Below are positions 20,719-29,490 of a stretch of 64,000 nucleotides of DNA, one piece after another. The stretch's first letter is position 1, and each line of letters begins with the position of its first letter. The DNA is from Agromyces humatus (lineage in GTDB: Bacteria; Actinomycetota; Actinomycetes; Actinomycetales; Microbacteriaceae): positions 1-64,000 of the forward strand of contig NZ_JAJQPD010000002.1 of NCBI RefSeq assembly GCF_021228295.1. The letters run 5' to 3'. The translations under genes and the position numbers were made by a program. A model generated the notes under the pieces. That model ran no database searches. It was not told the origin of the DNA and saw only the letters and a program-made list of their open reading frames with translations.

Positions 20719-21522
20719 GTGACCACTGAGACCGCCATTGCTGCGCCCGCCACGGCAACTCCCGCTCGGCGGCGGTTCGCGATCGTCTGGGGTGTGCTGC
20801 GCATCGCCATGGCCGGCGCGATCATCGCCGCGACCGTCGAGACCTATCGCGGATCGGCCGTGTTCTGGGCTGAGCAGGGGTTCACCGACCTCGTCACTCT
20901 CAACGTGAACTTCTTCGCGTATTTCACGATCGAGTCGAATCTCGCGGCGGCGGTCGTGCTCGTCATCGGCGCGGCGTTCGCATTCGGCGGGCGCCCGAGC
21001 GATCCGATGTGGTTCACGGTGCTGCGGGGCTCGGTCGTGACGTACATGGCGATCACCGGGGTGGTCTACAACCTGTTGCTGCGCGGACTGGCGGTGACCG
21101 GCGGCGGCGACAGCTCGCCGTGGACCAACGAGGTGATGCACATGATCGCGCCGATCTTCCTCGTGCTCGACTGGCTGCTCACACCAGGTCGCCTCGAACT
21201 CGCGTGGCGGTGGGTGTGGGTCATCATCTCGTTCCCCATCCTCTGGGTCACGTTCTCCCTCGTGCGCGGCCCGCTCGTGTTCGATCAGGTCAAGCAGGTC
21301 TCGACGTGGTACCCGTATCCGTTCCTGAACCCCGCACGCCAGGACAACGGGTTCCTCGGCGTGACGTTCTGGGTGCTCGTCATCGCGGCGGCGTTCACGG
21401 TCGTGGCGATCCTCGTCGTGCGGGCCTCGCGCTTCGGCGCGCGGCGCAACGAGATTCGGGAGCTTGCCGCGACGCAGGGGGACACGCGAGCCGATGCATC
21501 CGTTCGCATTGATCGTGAGTGA
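20719..21522 (+). CDS. Pr6Pr family membrane protein
   Basis: 267 residues from GTG at 20719. Six hydrophobic segments are visible, with the polar signatures FTIESNLAAA, WFTVLRGSVVTYMAITGVVYNLLL and NEVMHMIAPIFLVLDW that characterise the Pr6Pr (FAR-17a/AIG1-like) membrane family. Function unknown. The last ten residues, ADASVRIDRE, are encoded by a stretch that is repeated 372 bases downstream at the start of the DsbA-family gene, so the C terminus lies in a duplicated junction. Confidence 0.85.
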   Translation: MTTETAIAAPATATPARRRFAIVWGVLRIAMAGAIIAATVETYRGSAVFWAEQGFTDLVTLNVNFFAYFTIESNLAAAVVLVIGAAFAFGGRPSDPMWFTVLRGSVVTYMAITGVVYNLLLRGLAVTGGGDSSPWTNEVMHMIAPIFLVLDWLLTPGRLELAWRWVWVIISFPILWVTFSLVRGPLVFDQVKQVSTWYPYPFLNPARQDNGFLGVTFWVLVIAAAFTVVAILVVRASRFGARRNEIRELAATQGDTRADASVRIDRE

Positions 21523-21560
21523 ACCCATCACGATCGATATCTGGTCAGAAATCGCGTGGC
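21490..21560 (+). repeat. direct repeat copy 1 (Pr6Pr end / dsbA-like start)
   Basis: Bases 21490-21530 are identical to 21862-21902, and the match continues to about 21560 with five mismatches. It includes the Pr6Pr stop and the first codons of a DsbA-like frame (SEPITIDIWSEIAW), which then loses homology: the CPWC active site is missing. This is a truncated copy of the gene start that lies 372 bases downstream. Confidence 0.9.
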
Positions 21561-21861
21561 CAGATTCTCGATTCGGCATGATCCGTCATCTGGAATCGCG
21601 TCACGGCGGGATTCCGTCGGCTAGTTGTCAGCATGACTTCAGCAGCTGAGTGTCCTGGCGAGCCAGCGTCGGCGTCGCGCCGTCGGCGCAGTCGCACGTC
21701 GTGCCCGCCAGGTGTGCGAGTCGTCGGATGGTCGACGCGACACGCCTATCTCGGCGGGTCCCGTCCGGCGTGTCGGCCGTGTCGTCCGACGACCGGTACG
21801 CCACCTACCTCGGGGAGTCCCGACGTTCTGCGTGCAGCTCAGAGCTGCTGGGAATACGGGG
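21561..21861. other. non-genic insert between the direct repeats
   Basis: About 300 bases with no supported gene. The only notable structure is a pair of imperfect inverted segments, AGCAGCTGAG (21641-21650) and CTCAGAGCTGCT (21838-21849). Short open frames here are Arg/Ser-rich and look like noise. It may be an old insertion or the product of an unequal exchange. Confidence 0.5.
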
Positions 21862-21932
21862 GCCGATGCATCCGTTCGCATTGATCGTGAGTGAACCCAT
21901 CAAGATCGACATCTGGTCCGACATCGCGTGCC
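21862..21932 (+). repeat. direct repeat copy 2 (functional DsbA-family start)
   Basis: Second copy of the repeat described at 21490. Here the frame continues into an intact DsbA-family gene with its CPWC site, so this is the functional copy. The offset between copies is exactly 372 bases over the identical 41-base core. Confidence 0.9.
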
Positions 21933-22543
21933 CCTGGTGCTACATCGGCAAGCGCAACCTCGAGGGCGGCATCTCGTCGCTGGGCGACGACGCACCCGAG
22001 GTCGAGATCACGTACCACTCGTTCGAGCTCGCTCCCGACACGCCGGTCGACTTCGAGGGTTCCGAGGTCGACTTCCTCGCGAAGCACAAGGGGCTGCCGG
22101 CCGAGCGCGTGCACGAGATGCTCGACCACGTCACGGGTGTCGCCGCGAACGCCGGGCTCGACTACCACTTCGACACGCTGCAGCACACCAAGACGCTGAA
22201 GGCGCACGAACTGCTGCACTTCGCGAAGGAGCAGGGCCGCCAGCTCGAGCTCGCCGAGCGACTGTTCCGCGCCTACTTCACCGAGGGCCGCCACGTCGGC
22301 CGCATCGACGAGCTCGTCGAACTCGCGTCCGAGATCGGCCTCGACACCGGTGCGGCCCGTGAGGCGCTCGAGTCGGGTCGCTTCGCCCCGGCCGTGCAGG
22401 CCGACATCGCCCAGGCGCAGGCCTATGGCATCAACGGCGTGCCGTTCTTCGTCATCGACGGAAAGTACGGCGTCTCGGGGGCGCAGCCGCGCGAGGTCTT
22501 CGCGCGCGCGCTCACCCAGGTGGCCGACGAGAAGGCCGCGTGA
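21887..22543 (+). CDS. DsbA family oxidoreductase (FrnE-like)
   Basis: 218 residues from GTG at 21887 (SEPIKIDIWSDIACPWC), the usual N terminus of the FrnE branch; an in-frame ATG at 21866 would add seven residues. The thioredoxin-fold active site is Cys15-Pro-Trp-Cys18, and the late GVPFFVIDGKYGVSGAQP supplies the cis-Pro loop and substrate site. No signal peptide is present, so it is cytoplasmic and probably a thiol-disulfide isomerase or reductase. Its start region is duplicated upstream. Translationally coupled to a tiny downstream gene. Confidence 0.92.
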   Translation: MSEPIKIDIWSDIACPWCYIGKRNLEGGISSLGDDAPEVEITYHSFELAPDTPVDFEGSEVDFLAKHKGLPAERVHEMLDHVTGVAANAGLDYHFDTLQHTKTLKAHELLHFAKEQGRQLELAERLFRAYFTEGRHVGRIDELVELASEIGLDTGAAREALESGRFAPAVQADIAQAQAYGINGVPFFVIDGKYGVSGAQPREVFARALTQVADEKAA

Positions 22544-22668
22544 GCGACGGCGCCGCGACGGTCGCCACGGATGCCCCGGCGCCGAACCCGTTCGCGATGA
22601 TCGACGGCGACGCCTCGGCGATGGTGTGCGAGGGCGACGTCTGCTTCATCCCGGGAGCGGGTGAGTGA
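22540..22668 (+). CDS. 42-residue protein with CxxxxC, coupled to the DsbA-family gene
   Basis: A GTG at 22540 overlaps the preceding stop (GTGA) and opens a 42-codon frame ending at 22668, only three bases from the convergent ybaK stop. The product has a low-complexity start, then NPFAMIDGDASAMVCEGDVC and a short tail FIPGAGE. The two cysteines spaced by four residues, and the coupling to a thiol oxidoreductase, suggest a redox or metal role, but this is inference. The tight fit between neighbours and coding-like base use argue that it is real. Confidence 0.65.
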   Translation: MSDGAATVATDAPAPNPFAMIDGDASAMVCEGDVCFIPGAGE

Positions 22669-22671
22669 CCG

Positions 22672-23148
22672 CTACTCGGGATCGCTGATGTCGGCCACCG
22701 TCGCCTCGAAGGCGGCGATGAGCGCGTCAGCGTCGACGAAGAGGCTGCGACCGTGTTCGCCGGCCCCCATCGACACTCGGCGGCCCACGACGCTCTCGTC
22801 GACGACGACGGGCCATGCGGTCGTCGAACCGAGCGGCGTGATGGTGCCGCGTTCGTACCCGGTTGCTGCGAGCGCGTGCGAGGCGTCGGGCAGCTGCAGC
22901 TTGTTCACGCCGAGCAGCGCCCTCAGCTTGGGCCATGAGATCTTGCGGCCGCCGGGTACGAGCGCGAACACGTAGGTGTCGTCGCTGCGTTTCACGACGA
23001 GCGACTTCACGATGTCGCCCGGCGTGATGCCCATCATCGCGGCGGCCTCTTCGAGACTGCGGGCGGCGGGACGCTCGATGACCTCGATCTCGAGGCCGCG
23101 CGCTTCGGCATCGGCGTGCACCCGTTCGGCACCGGTCAGCTCGGCCAT
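22672..23148 (-). CDS. ybaK: Cys-tRNA(Pro)/Cys-tRNA(Cys) deacylase, YbaK family
   Basis: 158 residues from ATG at 23148, chosen because GGAGG sits five bases before it; an in-frame GTG at 23160 overlaps that site. The YbaK fold is recognised from KSLVVKRSDDTYVFALVPG, followed by SWPKLRALLG, and GYERGTITPLG. Family members hydrolyse mischarged Cys-tRNA(Pro) in trans, acting in translation quality control. Convergent with the small gene downstream of dsbA and divergent from dusB. Confidence 0.92.
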   Translation of the reverse strand: MAELTGAERVHADAEARGLEIEVIERPAARSLEEAAAMMGITPGDIVKSLVVKRSDDTYVFALVPGGRKISWPKLRALLGVNKLQLPDASHALAATGYERGTITPLGSTTAWPVVVDESVVGRRVSMGAGEHGRSLFVDADALIAAFEATVADISDPE

Positions 23149-23234
23149 CTCGTCCTCCACACGCTCGGTCCTCCGAGAATCCTAGGCGCGCGACGCTCGC
23201 GCGGGCGAGCGAGGTCCGAACTCTGGGAGAATCG

Positions 23235-24398
23235 ATGGTGATGTCCTCCACCACCACGCTCCCGGCAGGCCCACTCTCGATCGGCGGCCTCGAGCTCGAC
23301 GTCCCGGTCGTGCTCGCGCCCATGGCCGGCATCACGAACACGGCGTTCCGCCTGCTCTGTCGCGAGTTCGGCGCCGGTCTCTACGTCAGCGAGATGATCA
23401 CGTCGCGCGCACTCGTCGAGCGCACGCCCGAGTCGATGCGCCTCATCACGCACCACGAGTCCGAGGCGCTGCGCTCCATCCAGCTCTACGGCGTCGACCC
23501 GAAGACGGTCGCCGAGGCGGTCACCATGCTCGTCGCCGAAGACCGCGCCGACCACATCGACCTGAATTTCGGATGCCCCGTGCCAAAGGTCACCCGCAAG
23601 GGCGGGGGCGCGGCACTCCCGTGGAAGACCGGGTTGTTCCGCGGCATCGTCGAGAGTGCGGTGAAGGCGGCCGGCGACATTCCGCTCACGATCAAGATGC
23701 GCAAGGGCATCGACGCCGACCACCTCACCTACCTCGAGGCGGGTCGCATCGCCGAGGGCGCCGGTGTCGCTGCAGTGGCGCTGCACGCCCGCACCGCCGC
23801 CGAGTTCTACTCGGGGCAGGCCGATTGGTCGGCCATCACCAAGCTCAAAGAGACCGTCACGAGCGTGCCGGTGCTCGGCAACGGCGACATCTGGTCGGCC
23901 GACGACGCGCTGCTCATGGTCGCCGAGACCGGGTGCGACGGCGTCGTCGTCGGGCGCGGCTGCCTCGGTCGGCCGTGGCTCTTCGGCGATCTCGCGGCGG
24001 GCTTCCGCGGCGAGGACGCCACCGCCCGGCCGAGCCTCGGCGAAGTGGCGCAGACGTTCCGCCGGCATGCCGAACTGCTCACCGAGTTCTTCGACAGCGA
24101 GGAGCGCGGGTGCCGCGACATCCGCAAGCACGTGGCCTGGTACTTCAAGGGGTATCCCGTCGGCGGCGACCTGCGGGCGCGCCTCGCGACGGTCGAATCG
24201 CTCGCGCAGCTCGATGAGCTGCTCGGCACGCTCGACTGGTCGATGCCCTACCCGGGCGAAGGGGCCGAGGGGCCGCGTGGTCGGGCCGGCACGCCGAAGA
24301 ACCCCGCACTGCCCGACGGCTGGCTCGCCTCGCAAGAGCTCGTCGGCGACGATCGCGACACCCTCGTCGGGGCCGAGCTCGACACGAGCGGCGGCTGA
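23235..24398 (+). CDS. dusB: tRNA dihydrouridine synthase, DusB type
   Basis: 387 residues. FMN-binding barrel motifs are visible: VVLAPMAGITNTAFR at the start, LYGVDPKTVAEA, HIDLNFGCPVPKVTRKGGG with the catalytic Cys, and late GCDGVVVGRGCLGRPWLF. It reduces specific uridines of tRNA to dihydrouridine. ATG codons at 23235 and 23241 are both possible. The C-terminal extension after about residue 340 is rich in Pro, Gly and acidic residues. dgt starts two bases after its stop. Confidence 0.94.
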   Translation: MVMSSTTTLPAGPLSIGGLELDVPVVLAPMAGITNTAFRLLCREFGAGLYVSEMITSRALVERTPESMRLITHHESEALRSIQLYGVDPKTVAEAVTMLVAEDRADHIDLNFGCPVPKVTRKGGGAALPWKTGLFRGIVESAVKAAGDIPLTIKMRKGIDADHLTYLEAGRIAEGAGVAAVALHARTAAEFYSGQADWSAITKLKETVTSVPVLGNGDIWSADDALLMVAETGCDGVVVGRGCLGRPWLFGDLAAGFRGEDATARPSLGEVAQTFRRHAELLTEFFDSEERGCRDIRKHVAWYFKGYPVGGDLRARLATVESLAQLDELLGTLDWSMPYPGEGAEGPRGRAGTPKNPALPDGWLASQELVGDDRDTLVGAELDTSGG

Positions 24399-24399
24399 G

Positions 24400-25656
24400 A
24401 TGCGCGAGCGACTCTTCGGTGGCTACGAGGCCGCCGACGCCGAGCGGCGGCTCCCCGAAGAACACTCGTCACGGCGCAGCGACTTCGCGCGCGACCGGGC
24501 CCGGCTGCTGCACTCGAGCGCGCTGCGCCGTCTCGCCGCGAAGACGCAGGTGCTGAGCCCCACCGCGGGCCTCGACTTCGCCCGCAACCGGCTCACACAC
24601 TCGCTCGAGGTCGCCCAGATCGGTCGTGAGCTCGCCACGAACCTCGCGCTCGATCCCGACATCGTCGACACGGCGTGCCTCGCGCACGACCTCGGTCACC
24701 CGCCCTTCGGGCACAACGGCGAGAAGGCGCTGAACGCCTGGGCGGCCGACATCGGCGGATTCGAGGGCAACGCGCAGACGCTGCGCCTGCTCACGCGCCT
24801 CGAGCCCAAGGTGTTCGGTCCCGATGGCCGTGGCTACGGCCTCAACCTCACCCGCGCAAGCCTCGACGCGAGCTGCAAGTACCCCTGGGCCGAGGCGTCG
24901 GGTGTCGCCGACCCGTCGGGCCGGCAGAAGTTCGGGTTCTACCACGACGACATCGCCGTGTTCCGGTGGCTGCGCGCGGGCGCGCCCGAGCGCCGCCTCT
25001 GCATCGAGGCGCAGGTCATGGACCTCTCCGACGACATCGCCTACTCGGTGCACGACTTCGAAGACGCGGTCGTCAACGGCTACATCGACGTCGAGGCCCT
25101 CGGTGCCCGCGTCGACCACGACGAGCTCGTCTCGTCGATGTACGAGTGGATCGGCGGGGCGATCGGGCACGATGAGCTCATCGCGGCGTTCGATCGACTC
25201 GACTCGCTCGACGTCTGGATGGACGCCTGGGACGGCAGCCGTCGCGACCAGGCGCGCCTGAAGAACCTCACGAGCCAGCTCATCGGCAGGTTCTCGCATG
25301 CGGCGACCGCGGCGACCCGTGCGGCGTTCCCGCTCGCGAGTCTCATCCGATTCGACGCCGACGTGATCGTGCCGCGAGAGATCCAGGCCGAGATCGCGGT
25401 GCTCAAGGGCATCGTGGCCGCCTTCGTGATGTCGAAGAACACCCGCCAGCCCATCTACCACCAGCAGCGGCAGGTGCTCACCTCGCTCGCCGAGGTGCTG
25501 CTGAAGACGGGCGACCAGCATCTCGACCAGGGCTTCGCCGAGGACTGGGCCGCCGCGCCCGACGACGCTGCACGCAAGCGCGTCGTCGTCGACCAGGTCG
25601 CGAGCCTCACCGACCAATCGGCGCTCGCTTGGTCCGAGCGCCTCGTGCAGCACTGA
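24400..25656 (+). CDS. dgt: deoxyguanosinetriphosphate triphosphohydrolase
   Basis: 418 residues. The N-terminal RDRARLLHSSALRRLAAKTQV and the HD-domain metal site LTHSLEVAQIGRE / ACLAHDLGHPPFGHNGE identify the Dgt family. The enzyme cleaves dNTPs to deoxynucleoside and tripolyphosphate, balancing nucleotide pools. The ATG at 24400 follows dusB by one base, and dnaG begins 41 bases downstream, giving the familiar dusB-dgt-dnaG order of actinobacteria. Confidence 0.95.
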   Translation: MRERLFGGYEAADAERRLPEEHSSRRSDFARDRARLLHSSALRRLAAKTQVLSPTAGLDFARNRLTHSLEVAQIGRELATNLALDPDIVDTACLAHDLGHPPFGHNGEKALNAWAADIGGFEGNAQTLRLLTRLEPKVFGPDGRGYGLNLTRASLDASCKYPWAEASGVADPSGRQKFGFYHDDIAVFRWLRAGAPERRLCIEAQVMDLSDDIAYSVHDFEDAVVNGYIDVEALGARVDHDELVSSMYEWIGGAIGHDELIAAFDRLDSLDVWMDAWDGSRRDQARLKNLTSQLIGRFSHAATAATRAAFPLASLIRFDADVIVPREIQAEIAVLKGIVAAFVMSKNTRQPIYHQQRQVLTSLAEVLLKTGDQHLDQGFAEDWAAAPDDAARKRVVVDQVASLTDQSALAWSERLVQH

Positions 25657-25697
25657 CGTCGGGCCCTTCGTCTGATCTCGACCAATAGGATGTGACC

Positions 25698-27575
25698 ATG
25701 GCGGGCCGAATTCGACAGAGCGATGTCGACGAGGTGAAGGCCCGCACGAACATCGCCGACATCATCGGCGACCACGTGAGCCTGAAGTCCGCGGGAGTGG
25801 GTTCGCTCAAGGGGCTCTGTCCCTTTCACGACGAGCGCAGCCCGAGCTTCAACGTTCGACCGGGTGTTGGCTACTACCACTGCTTCGGCTGCGGTGAGTC
25901 GGGCGACGTCTACACCTTCCTGCAGCGCATGGACCACGTGTCGTTCACCGAGGCCGTCGAACGCCTCGCGGGCCGCATCGGCTACGAGCTGCACTACGAA
26001 GACGGCGGCCAGGCCTCCGACCACGGCAACCGAGCACGCCTGCTCGCCGCGAACCGGGCCGCCGCCGAGTTCTTCGTCGAGCGGCTGGGAACCGCCGAGG
26101 CTGAGGTGGGCCGGCGATTCCTCGGCGAGCGCGGCTTCGATGCCGCGGCGGCGAAGGGCTTCGGCGTCGGATTCGCCCCGAAGAGCTGGGATGCGCTCAC
26201 CGGCCACCTCAAGGGTCGCGGGTTCACGATCGACGAGCTCGTGGCATCCGGTCTCGTCTCACAAGGCGATCGCGGCATCTACGACCGCTTCCGCGGCCGG
26301 CTCGTCTGGCCGATCCGCGACGTCACCGGGCAGACCGTCGGATTCGGCGCCCGGCGCCTGCTCGACGACGACAAGGGTCCCAAGTACCTGAACACTCCCG
26401 AGACGGCGGTTTACCACAAGTCGCAGGTGCTGTACGGACTCGACCTCGCCAAACGCGACATCGCGAAGGGTCGGCGCGTCGTCGTCGTCGAGGGGTACAC
26501 CGACGTCATGGCGTGCCATCTCGCGGGCGTGACCACCGCGATCGCCACCTGTGGGACCGCGTTCGGCGTCGACCACATCAAGGTGCTGCGACGCGTGCTC
26601 GGCGACGACTCGGGTATCGGCGAAGTCGTGTTCACCTTCGACGGCGACGCCGCGGGGCAGCAGGCGGCGATGCGGGCCTTCGCCGAAGAGCAGCGGTTCG
26701 CCGCGCAGACGTTCGTGGCCGTCGCGCCCGATGGGCTCGACCCCTGCGACCTGAGACTGGCGCGGGGCGATGCCGCGGTGCGCGCGCTCGTGGAGTCGCG
26801 CACGCCGATGTTCGATTTCGTCATCCGGCAGATCGTGGGCCGATACGACCTCGAGACCGTCGAGGGGCGCGTCGCCGCTCTGCGTGCGGCAGCACCGGTC
26901 GTCGCCGAGATCCGCGACCCTGCGATGCGCCCCGGGTACACGCGCGAGCTCGCCCGCATGCTCGGCGTCGAGCTCGGCGAGGTGACGCGCGCGGTGCGCG
27001 GTGTCTCGCCACGAGGAGGGCCGGGCTCCCCGCAGCGCGCCCAGCCCGGGTCATCCGCACGCCCGACGACGACCGCGCAGGCGACGGATGTCCCAGAACG
27101 ACCGTTCTCGATCACCGCGCTGCCGAACGACCCGTCGACGCGACTCGAACGCGACGCGTTGCAGGTGATGCTGCAGTACCCCGACCGCGTCGGCGACGAA
27201 CTGCTGAGGCACGCGATCGACAGCCGGTTCGGCGACCCCACGCTCACGGTCGTGCGCGATGGCATCGCGTCAGTGCTCGGCTCGCCCGACCCGGTCGTGC
27301 GGGTCGACCGGGTCATGGCCGAAGTGCCGCAGCCGTTCGTCGGCGTCGTGCAGCAACTCGCCGTCGCGCCCGTGCCGCAACGCAGCGAGGCCGAGCTCGA
27401 GGTGTACGCCCGTGGCGTGGTGAGTTCGCTCGTCGACCGCGAACTCCTGCGACAGAAGGCCGAACTGCTCGGCCGGCTGCAACGGCTCGACCGGGCCGAC
27501 CAGGCGACGTTCGCCGTCTTGCAGCGCGCCCTCGTCGAGCTCGAGACCGAGCGCCGGGCATTGCGCGAGGACTGA
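25698..27575 (+). CDS. dnaG: DNA primase
   Basis: 625 residues from ATG at 25698; AGGA at 25687-25690 is seven bases upstream, whereas a GTG at 25692 is too close to it. The zinc-binding domain has Cys41, His44, Cys62 and Cys65 (CPFH, CFGC). The Toprim domain carries VVVVEGYTDVMACHLAG and the acidic metal site FTFDGDAAG. The C-terminal helicase-binding part follows a Pro/Ser/Thr-rich linker near residues 440-475. It synthesises primers at the replication fork. A hairpin follows the stop. Confidence 0.96.
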   Translation: MAGRIRQSDVDEVKARTNIADIIGDHVSLKSAGVGSLKGLCPFHDERSPSFNVRPGVGYYHCFGCGESGDVYTFLQRMDHVSFTEAVERLAGRIGYELHYEDGGQASDHGNRARLLAANRAAAEFFVERLGTAEAEVGRRFLGERGFDAAAAKGFGVGFAPKSWDALTGHLKGRGFTIDELVASGLVSQGDRGIYDRFRGRLVWPIRDVTGQTVGFGARRLLDDDKGPKYLNTPETAVYHKSQVLYGLDLAKRDIAKGRRVVVVEGYTDVMACHLAGVTTAIATCGTAFGVDHIKVLRRVLGDDSGIGEVVFTFDGDAAGQQAAMRAFAEEQRFAAQTFVAVAPDGLDPCDLRLARGDAAVRALVESRTPMFDFVIRQIVGRYDLETVEGRVAALRAAAPVVAEIRDPAMRPGYTRELARMLGVELGEVTRAVRGVSPRGGPGSPQRAQPGSSARPTTTAQATDVPERPFSITALPNDPSTRLERDALQVMLQYPDRVGDELLRHAIDSRFGDPTLTVVRDGIASVLGSPDPVVRVDRVMAEVPQPFVGVVQQLAVAPVPQRSEAELEVYARGVVSSLVDRELLRQKAELLGRLQRLDRADQATFAVLQRALVELETERRALRED

Positions 27576-27581
27576 CGCGAA

Positions 27582-27602
27582 ATCCGCGCCCGAAACGCGG
27601 AT
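27582..27602 (+). terminator. hairpin after dnaG
   Basis: ATCCGCG (27582-27588) pairs with CGCGGAT (27596-27602) across a seven-base loop, seven bases after the dnaG stop. No T-run follows, as is common in high-GC actinobacteria. The remaining 155 bases to the next gene include TTGCGT (27606) and TAAATA (27629), a weak promoter candidate for the ABC operon. Confidence 0.5.
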
Positions 27603-27757
27603 CGGTTGCGTGCAAGGTTGCAGATCGGTAAATATTGCGCCGTCGAACGGGCATCCCATGCAGCCTTTCGAGGCCGTGTGCTAGTCCTTGGGGATACGAG
27701 AAACGCGCCCGAGCAACGCGGCGCGCTTCAGTCCTGATCAGGAAGAGGTAGACGGAT

Positions 27758-29389
27758 ATGACATCCGCATCCAAGAACCGGCGTCGCGGCCTCATCGCGG
27801 CGGCCGGGGTTTCGGTCGCCGCCCTCGCACTCGCGGGCTGCGCGGCCGGAACCGACACCGGCAGCACCGCGGGCGACTCGATCACGGTCGGCACGACCGA
27901 CAAGGTGACGACGCTCGACCCGGCCGGTTCGTACGACAACGGCTCGCTCGCCGTGCAGACGCAGGTCTTCCCCTACCTGCTCAACACCGACTACCAGTCG
28001 ACCGACGTGGTCCCCGATCTCGCCGAGACCGCCGAGTTCACGTCGCCCACCGAGTACACCGTGACGCTTCCCGAGGGGCTCAAGTGGGCCAACGGCAACG
28101 ACCTCACCTCGTCCGACGTGAAGTTCTCGTTCGACCGCAACCTCGCGATCGCCGACCCGAACGGCGCCTCGAGCCTGCTCTACAACCTCGACAGCGTCGA
28201 GACGCCCGACGACACGACCGTCGTGTTCAAGCTCAAGGCCGAGAACGACCAGGTGTTCCCGCTCATCCTCACGAGCTTCCCGGGTGCGATCGTCGATGAC
28301 GAGGTCTTCGCGGCCGACGCGCTGACCCCCGATGAAGACATCGTCGAAGCGAACGCCTTCGCCGGGCCGTTCGTCATCACGAGCTACGACTTCAACAACC
28401 TCATCTCGTTCAAGAAGAACCCCGACTACCAGGGTCTGCTCGCCGAGGCGAAGACCGACACGGTCAACCTGAAGTACTACGCCGAGTCGTCGAACCTGAA
28501 GCTCGACGTGCAGGAGGGCGGCATCGACGTCGCCACCCGCAGCCTGTCGTCGACCGACATCGAAGACCTGAAGGGCAATGACGCGGTCAACGTCGTCGAG
28601 GGCCCCGGTGGCGAGATCCGCTACATCGTCTTCAACTTCAACACCCAGCCCTACGGTGCGACGACTGCCGAGGCCGACCCGGCCAAGGCGCTCGCCGTGC
28701 GTCAGGCAGTGGCCGACCTGATCGACCGCGACGAGCTTTCGACGCAGGTCTACAAGGGCACCTACACCCCGCTGTACTCTCACGTCCCCAGTGGGATGGC
28801 CGGCGCCATCGAGCCGCTCATCGAGCTGTACGGCGACGGTGCGGGCGCGCCCGACGCCGACAAGGCCGCCGAGCGTCTCGAGACCGCCGGTGTCACCACC
28901 CCCGTCGAGCTCAACCTGCAGTACTCGAACGACCACTACGGCCCGTCGTCGGCCGATGAGTACGCGCTCATCAAGGACCAGCTCGAGGCGAGCGGCCTGT
29001 TCACGGTGAACCTGCAGACCACCGAGTGGGTTCAGTACTCCGAGGACCGCACGGCCGACGTGTATCCTGCGTACCAGCTCGGCTGGTTCCCCGACTACTC
29101 CGACGCCGACAACTACCTGACGCCGTTCTTCCTGATCAACAACTTCCTCGGCAACCACTACGAGAACCAGGAGGTCAACGACCTCATTCTCGAGCAGGCG
29201 GTCACCGAAGACGTGGCGGCCCGCACGGCGCTGATCGAGGAGATCCAGGCGAAGGAGGCGGTCGACCTGTCGACGGTGCCCTACCTGCAGGGTGCCCAGG
29301 TCGTGGTCACCGGTACCGACGTCGAGGGCGTCGACCAGACGCTCGACGCCTCGTTCAAGTTCCGGTTCGCGGCGCTGTCGAAGGGCTGA
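27758..29389 (+). CDS. ABC transporter substrate-binding lipoprotein, family 5 (oligopeptide/dipeptide type)
   Basis: 543 residues. A positively charged N terminus and hydrophobic core end in LALAGC, with Cys28 as lipidation site. The mature protein has the SBP family 5 layout (TTLDPAGSYDNGSLA; NGNDLTSSDVKFSFDR; late LGWFPDYSDADNYLTPFF). It captures peptides or related solutes outside the membrane and delivers them to the two permeases encoded next. It heads a six-gene operon and is separated from the first permease by a strong hairpin, which would favour excess binding protein. Confidence 0.93.
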   Translation: MTSASKNRRRGLIAAAGVSVAALALAGCAAGTDTGSTAGDSITVGTTDKVTTLDPAGSYDNGSLAVQTQVFPYLLNTDYQSTDVVPDLAETAEFTSPTEYTVTLPEGLKWANGNDLTSSDVKFSFDRNLAIADPNGASSLLYNLDSVETPDDTTVVFKLKAENDQVFPLILTSFPGAIVDDEVFAADALTPDEDIVEANAFAGPFVITSYDFNNLISFKKNPDYQGLLAEAKTDTVNLKYYAESSNLKLDVQEGGIDVATRSLSSTDIEDLKGNDAVNVVEGPGGEIRYIVFNFNTQPYGATTAEADPAKALAVRQAVADLIDRDELSTQVYKGTYTPLYSHVPSGMAGAIEPLIELYGDGAGAPDADKAAERLETAGVTTPVELNLQYSNDHYGPSSADEYALIKDQLEASGLFTVNLQTTEWVQYSEDRTADVYPAYQLGWFPDYSDADNYLTPFFLINNFLGNHYENQEVNDLILEQAVTEDVAARTALIEEIQAKEAVDLSTVPYLQGAQVVVTGTDVEGVDQTLDASFKFRFAALSKG

Positions 29390-29428
29390 GCCGTCTGAAC
29401 GGCCACTAGAGTCACTTCTACACGGAAC

Positions 29429-29460
29429 GGGTGGCCCGCTCCTCTCGGAGCGGGCCACCC
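29429..29460 (+). terminator. strong intercistronic hairpin after the binding-protein gene
   Basis: GGGTGGCCCGCTC (29429-29441) is perfectly complementary to GAGCGGGCCACCC (29448-29460), with a six-base loop. The 13-bp GC-rich stem has no T-run behind it. Its place between binding protein and permease suggests partial termination or protection of the upstream mRNA 3' end. Confidence 0.75.
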
Positions 29461-29490
29461 GCATTCGAGCCCACCCCCGATTGGCTGACC

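Noticed and set aside
21633..21884. Small Arg/Cys-rich protein in the insert between the direct repeats
   Set aside because: Its end is simply an out-of-frame reading of the repeat, there is no ribosome site, and the residue pattern is that of random GC-rich DNA.
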